In this document: positions 44,200 through 50,792 of the stretch, in pieces | How positions within the stretch are numbered: the stretch's first letter is position 1 | Layout of the letters: each line of letters begins with the position of its first letter | Made by a program: the position numbers and the translations under genes | Assembly: GCA_945874155.1 (NCBI GenBank) | Contig: CAMCFO010000018.1 | Location: 1-50,792, forward strand | DNA from: an uncultured Bacteroidales bacterium | GTDB lineage: Bacteria > Bacteroidota > Bacteroidia > Bacteroidales > UBA932 | Direction: 5' to 3' | Length of the DNA: 50,792 bases | The notes under the pieces: model-generated | Seen by the model: the letters and a program-made list of their open reading frames with translations, nothing else | The model's database searches: none | What the model was told of the DNA's origin: nothing

Positions 44200-44251
44200 A
44201 TCGGCTGTCAAATCTGTCCGGTATTAGATCGGCGGTCAAATCTGTCCGGTA
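44196..44251. repeat. Two-unit 28-bp tandem repeat at convergent gene ends
   Basis: Units 44196-44223 and 44224-44251 differ at one base (t/g at the eleventh position). The first holds the DUF4783 stop and the second the queH stop, which lie on opposite strands. It looks like a recent duplication at the junction. Confidence 0.9.
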
Positions 44252-44931
44252 CGGCAGGAAGACGGTGAAGTTTGACTGAATTCGCAGCCGCACCAGGTCT
44301 GATTGTAGAAGCCGTATTCCCTGATGATTTCGCCCCGCCGCTCCTGAAGGCCGCCTTTTCTCCAGTTCTGTTCCCACCACACAAGTCTTGACTCCGGCAA
44401 AGCCCCAGATTCTGCCTGAATATCCGCCCCGGACTGGTCCAGACTTGCCAAAGCCCGCTCCACAGCCCATTTCCCAGCCTTGTCAATCTGCTCAAGCGAT
44501 TTCCACCTTGAAGATGCGAGGGTGGTCGTAAGCAAACTAAACCCGTGCTCCAGCGCATACTCCGCAGATTTGAGCAGCCTGTATTTGAAACACTCCAGGC
44601 AGCGTCCTCCCCTCTCCCTCTCAGTTTCGATGGCCCCGCATCCGTCAGCTGCAGCCTCCGCCCGCACCCATTGCAGCCAGTCGGAATGGTCATAATCCGC
44701 ATCCACGATGTCCAGCCCGAGGGCAGAAGCATAACGCGTACATTCATCCTTGCGTATGAGATATTCCTCAACAGGGTAAATGTTCGGATTGCAATAATAT
44801 ATGGTCGGACATATGCCGCTGCGCATCAGACATTCGATAATGGCCGAGGAACAGGGTGCGCAACAGGTGTGCAAAAGAACAGTCTCCGCGCCACCCGGAG
44901 CAGAGACTGTCAAAGGTTTTTGAATTTTCAT
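44236..44931 (-). CDS. queH: Epoxyqueuosine reductase QueH
   Basis: A 231-aa enzyme of the QueH (DUF208) family, which reduces epoxyqueuosine to queuosine in tRNA and replaces the unrelated QueG. Seen: LLHTCCAPCSSAIIECL (the first Cys pair and CAPC), YYCNPNIYPVEEYLIRKDE, RGGRCLECFKYRLLKSAEYA, LTTTLASSRWKSLEQI, and near the C-terminus the CGCEFS end. The Cys residues match the family's iron-sulfur ligands. The last codons lie in the 28-bp repeat. It follows the amylase-family gene with a 1-nt overlap (TAATG), so it is probably co-transcribed with it despite an unrelated function. Confidence 0.93.
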   Translation of the reverse strand: MKIQKPLTVSAPGGAETVLLHTCCAPCSSAIIECLMRSGICPTIYYCNPNIYPVEEYLIRKDECTRYASALGLDIVDADYDHSDWLQWVRAEAAADGCGAIETERERGGRCLECFKYRLLKSAEYALEHGFSLLTTTLASSRWKSLEQIDKAGKWAVERALASLDQSGADIQAESGALPESRLVWWEQNWRKGGLQERRGEIIREYGFYNQTWCGCEFSQTSPSSCRTGQI

Positions 44932-46853
44932 TATCTGTCGAACTCCAGTACAAGGGCCGTCTGCGCAGCAACAATCGTGCTGTCATCTGGAATTACTGTC
45001 TCCCCTGTAATCACATTCCTGCCGTTGTGCAGACCCTTGGTAATCTCCGCATAATGGCTCCACGGGATGGTCTTGGCTTCATCCGAATTGTTGATGAACA
45101 CGAAGGCTGCCTTATAGGAGTCGTAGCGGAAATAGGCGTAGGTGTTGTCCCTGGTGAGGAAATGCAGGGTGCGGCCGTGATGGATTTCAGCTGCGCCTTT
45201 CCTCCAGTTGAGAAGTTTGCTTGCATAGTTGAAAAGCTCGTCCGCCTGGCCGGGATAGACCGGAAGTCCGTCTGTGCCGAGCCTCTGTGCCTTGCGTCCC
45301 TCTTCCGTGAACAGATTGCACTTGTCGCCTTCCCATCCTCCCGGGAAATCCACGCGCAATCCGCCGTGTCCCTGACTGCGGTCTGCCGAAACGAAAAGCA
45401 GTTCATCTCCGGCGAAAATCTGCGGTATGCCCCTCATAGTTGCAAGCATAGCCATTCCCAGCTTGAGCTTGCGCGGGTCTTTGCCTATACAGTCTCCAAA
45501 GCGGTCCACATCGTGGTTGCCGAGGAAAATCAGCATATTGTCAATATCCTGATACATAAAGTCGTGCGACAGGAGCTCATATACCCTGGTCATTCCGCAA
45601 CCCCAGCCGGCTCCCTCATTCAGCCCCATACGGATGGCATCGTGCAGAGGGAAGTCCATAATTGCAGGGAGGTTGGAGTTGAAGCCGTCGCGGTTCGGAT
45701 TGTCCTTCTGCCAATATGCGAGCTGAGGAATGGAGGAGGTCCAGCACTCGCCCACTATGTTGAAATGAGGATATTCGTCGGTTATAGCCTTGCACCAGCG
45801 GGACATAGGTTCCTTTTCGTTGTAAGGGTAGGTGTCCACCCTGAAGCCGTCCAGACCGAATTTCTCAATCCACCACACTCCCCACTGTATGAAATAGTTG
45901 AGTACGAAAGGATTGTCCAGGTTCATATCCGGCATCGACGGTACGAACCAGCCGCTTTCCTGAATGTTGAGGTCGTACTTGGAAGCGTTGGTGTCCATAT
46001 TTGCCGAGAAGCAGATGTTGGTGTTGGTGTATTCAGGGAAGATGTGTATCCAATCCTTGAAAGGCAGGTCCTGCATCCACCAGTGGGAGGTTCCGCAGTG
46101 GTTGGTGACTATGTCCATAATGACCTTGAGGCCTTTTCCGTGGGCTGCCTGCACATATTCGGCATATTTTTCATTGTCGCCGAAACGGGAGTCGATGTGA
46201 TAGTAGTCGGAGCAGGCATAGCCGTGATAGGACTCCTCAGGGGCGTTATCTTCGAGCAGAGGGGTGCACCAGATTGCAGTGGCTCCGAGTCCGGCGATAT
46301 AGTCGAGATGGTCCATTATACCCTGTAGGTCACCTCCGTGACGGCCGAAGAAGGCATTGCGGTCCGCCTTTTCAGTGGTGTCCGGAGTGGAGTCATTATC
46401 CGGATTTCCATTGGCAAAGCGGTCAGGCATAATGAGATAGATTACGTCTGCGCTGGAGAAGGATTTGCGTTGTGCGGAACCGCTCTCGCGGGAGGCAATT
46501 TCGTAGGCATATTTGAAAGACTCACCCTTCTTGCCTTTGAATACGAGCCAATAGGTGCCCGGAGCAGCAATCGGAGACACGTTCACGTCCACGAAAAGAT
46601 AGTTGGGGCTGTCACCCGGAGTGACTCCTGTGACTTTTACGCCCTTGCCGCCTTCAATCGTGACTTCGTATTCGGATATGCCCTCGCCTTGCACGAGCAA
46701 CTGGAGCGGGGTGTTCATACCCACCCACCAGGAGAGGGGCTCCACCCTTCTCACCTGGTCGGCACCTGCGTCGGGAACATTCTCAGGATTGAATGAGGCA
46801 CAGGAAGACAATATTGCAGCCGCAGCAGCCAGCATCATATATTTCAGTTTCAT
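44931..46853 (-). CDS. GH13 alpha-amylase-family surface lipoprotein
   Basis: A 640-aa lipoprotein (lipobox ILSSC, Cys18). An N-terminal beta-domain (about 35-130: VEPLSWWVGMNTPLQLLVQG) is the cyclomaltodextrinase-type N-terminal module. The GH13 barrel has IYLIMPDRFANGNPDND, DIVTNHCG, the nucleophile D340 in GFRVDTYPYN, the acid/base E369 in VGECW and the third acid D448 in LGNHDVDRF. A C-terminal beta domain ends with VLEFDR. It should hydrolyse alpha-1,4-glucans at the surface, as neopullulanase or cyclomaltodextrinase-like enzymes of the SusA/SusG group do. It lies 67 nt after the pullulanase gene and has its own promoter-like element. Confidence 0.93.
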   Translation of the reverse strand: MKLKYMMLAAAAAILSSCASFNPENVPDAGADQVRRVEPLSWWVGMNTPLQLLVQGEGISEYEVTIEGGKGVKVTGVTPGDSPNYLFVDVNVSPIAAPGTYWLVFKGKKGESFKYAYEIASRESGSAQRKSFSSADVIYLIMPDRFANGNPDNDSTPDTTEKADRNAFFGRHGGDLQGIMDHLDYIAGLGATAIWCTPLLEDNAPEESYHGYACSDYYHIDSRFGDNEKYAEYVQAAHGKGLKVIMDIVTNHCGTSHWWMQDLPFKDWIHIFPEYTNTNICFSANMDTNASKYDLNIQESGWFVPSMPDMNLDNPFVLNYFIQWGVWWIEKFGLDGFRVDTYPYNEKEPMSRWCKAITDEYPHFNIVGECWTSSIPQLAYWQKDNPNRDGFNSNLPAIMDFPLHDAIRMGLNEGAGWGCGMTRVYELLSHDFMYQDIDNMLIFLGNHDVDRFGDCIGKDPRKLKLGMAMLATMRGIPQIFAGDELLFVSADRSQGHGGLRVDFPGGWEGDKCNLFTEEGRKAQRLGTDGLPVYPGQADELFNYASKLLNWRKGAAEIHHGRTLHFLTRDNTYAYFRYDSYKAAFVFINNSDEAKTIPWSHYAEITKGLHNGRNVITGETVIPDDSTIVAAQTALVLEFDR

Positions 46854-46860
46854 TTTTGTG

Positions 46861-46868
46861 CAAATTTA
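46861..46868 (-). promoter_or_regulatory. Candidate promoter -7 element of the amylase-family gene
   Basis: TAAATTTG on the minus strand, perfect TAnnTTTG, 7 nt before the ATG at 46853. As with the large kinase, the message would be almost leaderless. Confidence 0.4.
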
Positions 46869-46920
46869 GTAATATGAAAAATTATTTTACGTCAGTTTTG
46901 GATTTTCCGTCGGCGAATCT

Positions 46921-48870
46921 CTACTCAAGCTCCTCAAGTATGGTGGCAGAAGTCGGAGCCGCCGAGATATAATCCCCGGCATAAACTGCAAATCCTTCAG
47001 CATCTGCAAATCCGTTCTGTGCCAGGATATTGTAGTGTCCCTCAGGAATTTCCAGCTTCACTCTCTTCTTGGAACCGTTGAGCAGGACGGTAAGGGACTT
47101 TGCCGTATCTATGCCCTCCAGTCCTTTGATGCGGAAAGCCACCACGCAAGGGTCATCCACGCTCAGGAATTCAAGCTTTTCGCGAACGAGCTCCGCATCA
47201 CCGAGGCAGAAACCCGGGTGGGCGTGGCGTATGGCAGCGAGGGCACAGTAGTAGTCTGTGAGGTCGCTGTAGCGGGTCTTGAGTGTCCAGTCTATGGCAT
47301 TGATGGAGTCCGGAGACTTGTAGCTGTTCTTGGTGCCGTATTTGTGGCGGAAAACCTCCTCGCCGTTGTAGATGAAAGGTATGCCCTGAGAGGTATAGAC
47401 TGCGGTCTGGGCCAGTTTCACCATAGCAAGTTTCTGCTTTTCAGTGGCTTTGGTGGCCTCATTCAGACGGTCGCGAAGGCAGTGGTCGTCGTGGCAGCTG
47501 ACATAGCTGACGTGCTGCAGCGGGCTTGCGGTCCAGTGTGGCACACTCACCTGAGGATGTTCCACTCCGCCGGCGATTCCGAACTCGAGGTCGGCCTTTC
47601 TGCCCGGCACCCCGTCCATAAAGCCAGCATTTGAACAGTCGAGAGGTCCGCGCACGGCATCCCTGATGTTGTCGCTGAAGGCTCCCACGCGGTCCAGCTG
47701 CCAGGTGTTCACCTTGAGGGCAATGCTGTCCTCCGGGAGAGCCGGGGACATAGCCGCCCAGCCTTCTCCATAAAGCACCACGTCCGGGTCTATTTCGTGG
47801 AGGCTCTTGCTGATGAGGTTCATAGTCTCGATGTCGTGGATGGCCATAAGGTCGAAGCGGAAACCGTCGATGTGGTATTCCTGCATCCACCACCTGAGGG
47901 ACTCGATCATATATTTGCGGTACATAGGCTGCTCGGAAGCGGTCTCGTTGCCGCAGCCGGAGGCGTTGCAGAAATTGCCCTCCGCGTCCTTGCGGTAGAA
48001 GTAGCCCGGCATTGTCCTTTCGAAACCTGAAAGTTCGGCTGAGTAGGTGTGATTATAGACCACGTCCATAATAACCCTGATTCCGTTGGCGTGCAGGGCC
48101 TGGACCATCTGCTTGAATTCCCGGATGCGGACTGCGGGGTCGTAAGGGTCTGTGGAGTAGGAACCTTCCACGGCGTTGTAGTTCTGAGGGTCGTAGCCCC
48201 AGTTGTATTGAGGCTCATCCAGACGGGTTTCATCCACGGTGTGATAGTCGAAGGAAGGGAGAATCTGGACATAGGTCACTCCGAGTTGCTTGAGATGGTC
48301 GATGCCGGTGGACAAGCCGTCGGGATTGGTGGTGCCTGTCTCGGTGAGGGCGAGGAATTTACCCTTGTGGGAGATGCCGGAGGTCGGATGGACAGAGAAG
48401 TCGCGGTGGTGCATCTCATAGACGATGATGTCGGAAGGCTTGATTTTCGGGCTTACGTCTTCGGACCAGCCTTCGGGGTCGGTTTTGGTCCAGTCGATTA
48501 TGGCGGCACGGTTGCCGTTCACGCCCACCGCCTTCGGTGCAATGCCCTGGGTTTCAGGGAGCCATTCGCCGGACTGCTTCACGCGGAAGGTGTAGAACTT
48601 GCCTTCGAGGTCTTCCCTTACGGTCTTTTTCCAAAGGCCCTCACGGCAATGTCTCATAGCCAGTTTCTGATAAGCTTCCCCTTCAAGCCCATCAGCATAG
48701 AGGCGGAGCTCCACTGCATCAGCCGTGGGAGCCCAGAGGGCGAATTCGGTCTTGGAGTCTGTATAGACACATTCTTCGTAGGTATCTTTCGGGATTTCGA
48801 TTTGCCCGGAAGTCGTGCAGGCCGCAAGTGCGGTCACAGCCATAGCACACATAATTTTCGGTTTCAGCAT
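46921..48870 (-). CDS. pulA: Type I pullulanase lipoprotein
   Basis: A 649-aa GH13_14 debranching enzyme (lipobox ALAAC, Cys18) that cuts alpha-1,6 bonds in pullulan and starch. A CBM48-like N-terminal domain (about 30-130: FALWAPTADAVELRLY) precedes the barrel. The pullulanase signature YNWGYDP is at about 225, the nucleophile D340 is in GFRFDLMAIHD, the acid/base E369 is in LYGEGWAA, and the third acid D461 is in SCHDDHCLRDR. A C-terminal beta domain ends near SATILEELE. The start at 48870 is preferred; the TTG at 48879 adds only three residues. With the amylase-family lipoprotein it forms a small starch set, but no SusC/SusD lies in view for it. Confidence 0.94.
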   Translation of the reverse strand: MLKPKIMCAMAVTALAACTTSGQIEIPKDTYEECVYTDSKTEFALWAPTADAVELRLYADGLEGEAYQKLAMRHCREGLWKKTVREDLEGKFYTFRVKQSGEWLPETQGIAPKAVGVNGNRAAIIDWTKTDPEGWSEDVSPKIKPSDIIVYEMHHRDFSVHPTSGISHKGKFLALTETGTTNPDGLSTGIDHLKQLGVTYVQILPSFDYHTVDETRLDEPQYNWGYDPQNYNAVEGSYSTDPYDPAVRIREFKQMVQALHANGIRVIMDVVYNHTYSAELSGFERTMPGYFYRKDAEGNFCNASGCGNETASEQPMYRKYMIESLRWWMQEYHIDGFRFDLMAIHDIETMNLISKSLHEIDPDVVLYGEGWAAMSPALPEDSIALKVNTWQLDRVGAFSDNIRDAVRGPLDCSNAGFMDGVPGRKADLEFGIAGGVEHPQVSVPHWTASPLQHVSYVSCHDDHCLRDRLNEATKATEKQKLAMVKLAQTAVYTSQGIPFIYNGEEVFRHKYGTKNSYKSPDSINAIDWTLKTRYSDLTDYYCALAAIRHAHPGFCLGDAELVREKLEFLSVDDPCVVAFRIKGLEGIDTAKSLTVLLNGSKKRVKLEIPEGHYNILAQNGFADAEGFAVYAGDYISAAPTSATILEELE

Positions 48871-48898
48871 TAGTGACAATAAAATTGTGGTTAGCCTT

Positions 48899-48906
48899 CA
48901 AATATA
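48899..48906 (-). promoter_or_regulatory. Candidate promoter -7 element of pulA
   Basis: TATATTTG on the minus strand, perfect TAnnTTTG, 28 nt before the chosen ATG. It lies downstream of the fimbrillin terminator, so pulA has its own promoter. Confidence 0.4.
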
Positions 48907-49054
48907 AGAAATCCAACCGACACCCCAGCCGCACCGATGCCGAAAAGTTGAAAGAGCAGGACGAAATACGGGATTATTTTGACGGATTGCTGATAATCGA
49001 TTTAAGCTTCGCAAGTCTTTCCATTTCGGAGCCAGATGATTTTCTATGCAAAAA
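48907..49054. other. Gap between pulA promoter and fimbrillin terminator
   Basis: About 150 nt with no coding signal that I trust. A 78-aa plus-strand frame crosses it (48873-49109) but has no family resemblance, signal peptide or ribosome site. Confidence 0.5.
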
Positions 49055-49081
49055 CGCCGGGAAGCTTGGGGCTTTCCGGCG
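49050..49081 (-). terminator. Rho-independent terminator of the fimbrillin gene
   Basis: On the minus strand an 11-bp stem (49081-49071 with 49065-49055, one G-U pair) with a 5-nt loop, followed by TTTTTGC. It begins 22 nt after the fimbrillin stop and separates it from pulA. Confidence 0.8.
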
Positions 49082-49103
49082 GGGATACAGAGAGTTATGT
49101 CTG

Positions 49104-50582
49104 CTATAACGGCATTTCATCAATGAAATTGCCTTTCTTTTCAGTCCAATCTAGATAATAATAGTGATCTGTATTAAACGGATTGATATGGTTATCTGTC
49201 GATTGGGAAGAGTCTCCATTATTGCTAAACTTAAAGCCAAGATCTTTATTGTTTATATTCTTATCAATTCTCCAATAAAAACTAAATTTAGTCTCATCGT
49301 TTTTGAATCTTATTCCCTCAGAATTTGTTGAACTAACACCAGGCCATTCTGTTGAGAACCCTGAATACCAGTAATGTAAGTTTCTGCTTCCCCAATTCCA
49401 ATTATTTTGCAGAACAAGGTAGAGTTGAGTATTTGCCAATGACTTTTCCGGCATAGGATCACCACTTTTTACCACGCATACAGACTTACGCTCCTTATCT
49501 ACATAAAAATCGTAAGTAGCTACTTCTTCAATAGCAAGAGTAGCATTATCTGGAGGACACCAATAAACATTGTACCAACAATCAGTCTGAATACCGGATT
49601 CAATTGTTGACTTCCAGGATTCATAACCGGCAGACCACTCTGTTACTACTTTAAATCCTCCATCATCAAGCTTCACACCCCTCTTTACATAATAGTCTCC
49701 CTCCAGTGTCATTGCACCTCTTGCAACAGCCCAATGATTTTCATTACAAACTATGCTTGGAACCGATGTTCCGAGTTTAATACCTGAGAGAATGGTACTC
49801 CTCGCAACAGTCTTTTCAGTTTCCAGATAACGCTCCCTCTTCTTGTTCAGCTCAATCTTGAAGCCTTTGGTGAAATCGTTTGGAAGGATGGATAAATAAT
49901 AATCCATACCAGTTTTAAAACCGCCTTCACAAGTCAACTCTACATAAGTTTTACTTGTTTCAGTATGAGAGAATGTAGGCTTACCGTTATTATAAGCGAC
50001 GGCAATGTCACCTGAAACGATTTCATTATTATTCCCGGAGAATGTAACACTGGTCACTCCCTCGACAAGCACCTGGAACTTCACAAGGGCTGTTACATTC
50101 TTGAATTCCAGAGTCTTGCCGTCAGTGGAATAGGCCACAGCAACCGGAGCCATCACATCATAAGAACCCTCGACAGCGGTCTGAGTTGTAGGGACATTGA
50201 TTCCTGAGATGGTCTGGGTTGCATCGTCAACCGTCAAATTTGAGGAGCCGTAAGGGTAAACAGCATAAAAAGTCTTTCCCTCATCTCCGAAACCCTTGAG
50301 TTCCTGTTCTCCAGAGTATTTGAAGGTGGCAGTTGCAACCGGGTCTCCTTGGATTTCCGTCTCGAAATAATAATTGTAATTATCAGCTCCGATGACGCGA
50401 ACAGCCTCTTTTCCGGACCACTTCGAAACTTTGCCGTCGATTACCGTCCTTGTTCCAATCACCTCTTCCTGTGAAGCATCAAAAGAATAAGTATAGGTTC
50501 CATCCTTAAATTTCGGCCCGTTTTCCTTCTGGCAGGACACCAACACAGCCATTGCTGCAAAAATAAATATAATCTTTTTCAT
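49104..50582 (-). CDS. Fimbrillin-type lipoprotein with putative starch-binding C-terminus
   Basis: A 492-aa lipoprotein (lipobox VLVSC, Cys17), AT-rich compared with pulA. The start at 50582 is fixed by AGGAGGA at 50589-50595. Residues 20-270 are fimbrillin-like (VSKWSGKEAVRVIGAD, FYAVYPYGSSNL, LEFKNVTALVKFQVLV). Residues about 275-375 form a beta module with W-rich strands and ATYDFYVDKERKSVCVVKSG, which recalls SusE/SusF-type carbohydrate-binding domains. Residues about 385-490 resemble CBM26 starch-binding modules: LYLVLQNNWNWGSRNLHYWY, EWPGV, LGFKFSNNG and YYYLDW, with several exposed Trp/Tyr. Together with the pullulanase and amylase-family lipoproteins downstream, a role in holding starch at the surface is likely. 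Confidence 0.72.
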   Translation of the reverse strand: MKKIIFIFAAMAVLVSCQKENGPKFKDGTYTYSFDASQEEVIGTRTVIDGKVSKWSGKEAVRVIGADNYNYYFETEIQGDPVATATFKYSGEQELKGFGDEGKTFYAVYPYGSSNLTVDDATQTISGINVPTTQTAVEGSYDVMAPVAVAYSTDGKTLEFKNVTALVKFQVLVEGVTSVTFSGNNNEIVSGDIAVAYNNGKPTFSHTETSKTYVELTCEGGFKTGMDYYLSILPNDFTKGFKIELNKKRERYLETEKTVARSTILSGIKLGTSVPSIVCNENHWAVARGAMTLEGDYYVKRGVKLDDGGFKVVTEWSAGYESWKSTIESGIQTDCWYNVYWCPPDNATLAIEEVATYDFYVDKERKSVCVVKSGDPMPEKSLANTQLYLVLQNNWNWGSRNLHYWYSGFSTEWPGVSSTNSEGIRFKNDETKFSFYWRIDKNINNKDLGFKFSNNGDSSQSTDNHINPFNTDHYYYLDWTEKKGNFIDEMPL

Positions 50583-50588
50583 AATCTG

Positions 50589-50595
50589 TCCTCCT
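50589..50595 (-). promoter_or_regulatory. Strong ribosome binding site of the CBM fimbrillin
   Basis: AGGAGGA on the minus strand overlaps the last base pair of the small-peptide stop TAG and lies 6 nt before ATG 50582, the same arrangement as at 24225-24240. Confidence 0.85.
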
Positions 50596-50761
50596 ACCAA
50601 TTTACGTTTTCCATTGAATCCTCTGTCCAATGCTCCACAGAAGCATTTTCCACACTCGCTGCGCTGCCAGCTTCCACATTGAGATTGACTACTTTGAATT
50701 CAGGTGAGTCATACCCTGCCCCCCCCAATGGGGAAAGGCATTGATTTGCAATAATTTTCAT
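50594..50761 (-). CDS. Fimbrillin-associated small peptide B (55 aa)
   Basis: A 55-aa ORF upstream of the CBM fimbrillin on the same strand. It starts MKIIANQCLSPLGGAGYDSP and contains VNLNVEAGSAASVENASVEHW, ending SMENVNW. There is no signal peptide or membrane helix. From YDSP it aligns without gaps with peptide A (24071-24226), sharing Y[ED]SP, [LV]-E-[EA]-G-[FS]-A-[LA]-S and S-[IV]-[DE]. Codons 12-14 contain a run of eight G on the coding strand (eight C on the plus strand), so slippage could switch the peptide off. Its stop overlaps the ribosome site of the next gene. Function unknown. Confidence 0.72.
   Translation of the reverse strand: MKIIANQCLSPLGGAGYDSPEFKVVNLNVEAGSAASVENASVEHWTEDSMENVNW
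50719..50726 (-). repeat. Poly-C/G tract of 8 in small peptide B
   Basis: Eight consecutive C on the plus strand (eight G in the coding strand), about 35 nt into the small peptide gene. The frame is intact at this length. Confidence 0.85.
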
Positions 50762-50779
50762 TTTTAATCAGGTTGGTTT

Positions 50780-50789
50780 ATCTATAGAT
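50780..50789. repeat. 10-bp palindrome upstream of small peptide B
   Basis: ATCTATAGAT, a perfect palindrome 18 nt upstream of the peptide B start. It shares the CTATAG core logic of the palindrome before peptide A (24059-24070). Confidence 0.35.
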
Positions 50790-50792
50790 TGT

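Noticed and set aside
44196..44251. 28-bp repeat as an attachment site of a mobile element
   Set aside because: The copies are adjacent with nothing between them, and no integrase is in view.
44856..46328. A 490-aa plus-strand open frame
   Set aside because: It is fully antisense to the GH13 lipoprotein and queH, both of which have complete catalytic motifs. The frame has no family resemblance; long antisense frames are common in GC-balanced genes.
48873..49109. A 78-aa plus-strand frame between pulA and the fimbrillin
   Set aside because: It crosses the pulA promoter and the fimbrillin terminator and shows no domain, signal or ribosome site.
50583..50630. N-terminal extension of the CBM fimbrillin
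   Set aside because: It overlaps small peptide B and its ribosome site; ATG 50582 begins a normal lipoprotein signal.
1..50792. tRNA, rRNA, CRISPR arrays, insertion sequences and integrases
   Set aside because: I looked for these across the gaps and coding tracks and saw no cloverleaf ends, regularly spaced repeats or transposase motifs. A tRNAscan and repeat search would confirm.

Overview
The window comes from a gut-type member of the Bacteroidota, most likely order Bacteroidales. The evidence is a SusC/SusD outer-membrane pair, fimbrillin-type lipoproteins, DUF4906, DUF4302, DUF4783 and DUF6377 family proteins, BACON domains, many promoters of the Bacteroidota type (TAnnTTTG), and few strong Shine-Dalgarno sites. 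Genus cannot be set from the sequence alone. Genes are tightly packed: no gene-free stretch exceeds about 240 bases, and I saw no tRNA, rRNA, CRISPR array or transposase.

Layout. (1) 1-4117, minus strand: the Na+-translocating NADH:quinone oxidoreductase operon nqrABCDE, with nqrE cut by the window edge. (2) 4234-8303, plus: a PcrA/UvrD helicase, then a membrane-anchored DUF6377 regulator with a 9-C tract near its start. (3) 8482-26519, plus: one apparent 18-kb operon ending at a perfect 15-bp hairpin terminator. It holds a GH89 alpha-N-acetylglucosaminidase, a BACON lipoprotein, SusC, SusD, an HExxH zinc lipoprotein, a DUF4302 lipoprotein, three paralogous fimbrillin/FISUMP lipoproteins (the first fused to an SGNH hydrolase) and a 51-aa peptide gene just before the third fimbrillin. 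(4) 26610-27470, minus: a small AT-rich island with a kinase-like protein of the polyvalent-protein type and a 31-aa ORF. (5) 27540-28187, minus: an orphan DUF47/PhoU-like protein. (6) 28382-33760, plus: three overlapping or adjacent surface lipoproteins (one fimbrial-subunit-like, two DUF4906). (7) 33765-37552: a PhoR/PhoB-like two-component pair (minus) diverging from a Na+/phosphate cotransporter (plus), with a Pho-box-like direct repeat between them. (8) 37621-40164: housekeeping dnaX and lptB. (9) 40224-44931: a large NtrY-like histidine kinase, a DUF4783 protein and queH. (10) 44931-50761, minus: a starch/alpha-glucan group of an amylase-family lipoprotein, a pullulanase lipoprotein, and a fimbrillin-type lipoprotein whose C-terminus resembles a starch-binding CBM26 module, again preceded by a small peptide gene.

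How the genes work together. The two accessory regions look like surface glycan-capture systems in which fimbrillin-type lipoproteins are tied to a catabolic function: alpha-GlcNAc removal and import in the first, starch in the second. The most unusual signal is a repeated cassette. A 51-55 aa peptide ending in a stop that overlaps a strong AGGAGGA site is followed 6-7 nt later by a fimbrillin lipoprotein. It occurs at 24071-26519 and again at 49104-50761. The two peptides align without gaps over about 28 residues, although their lipoproteins have different C-terminal architectures.
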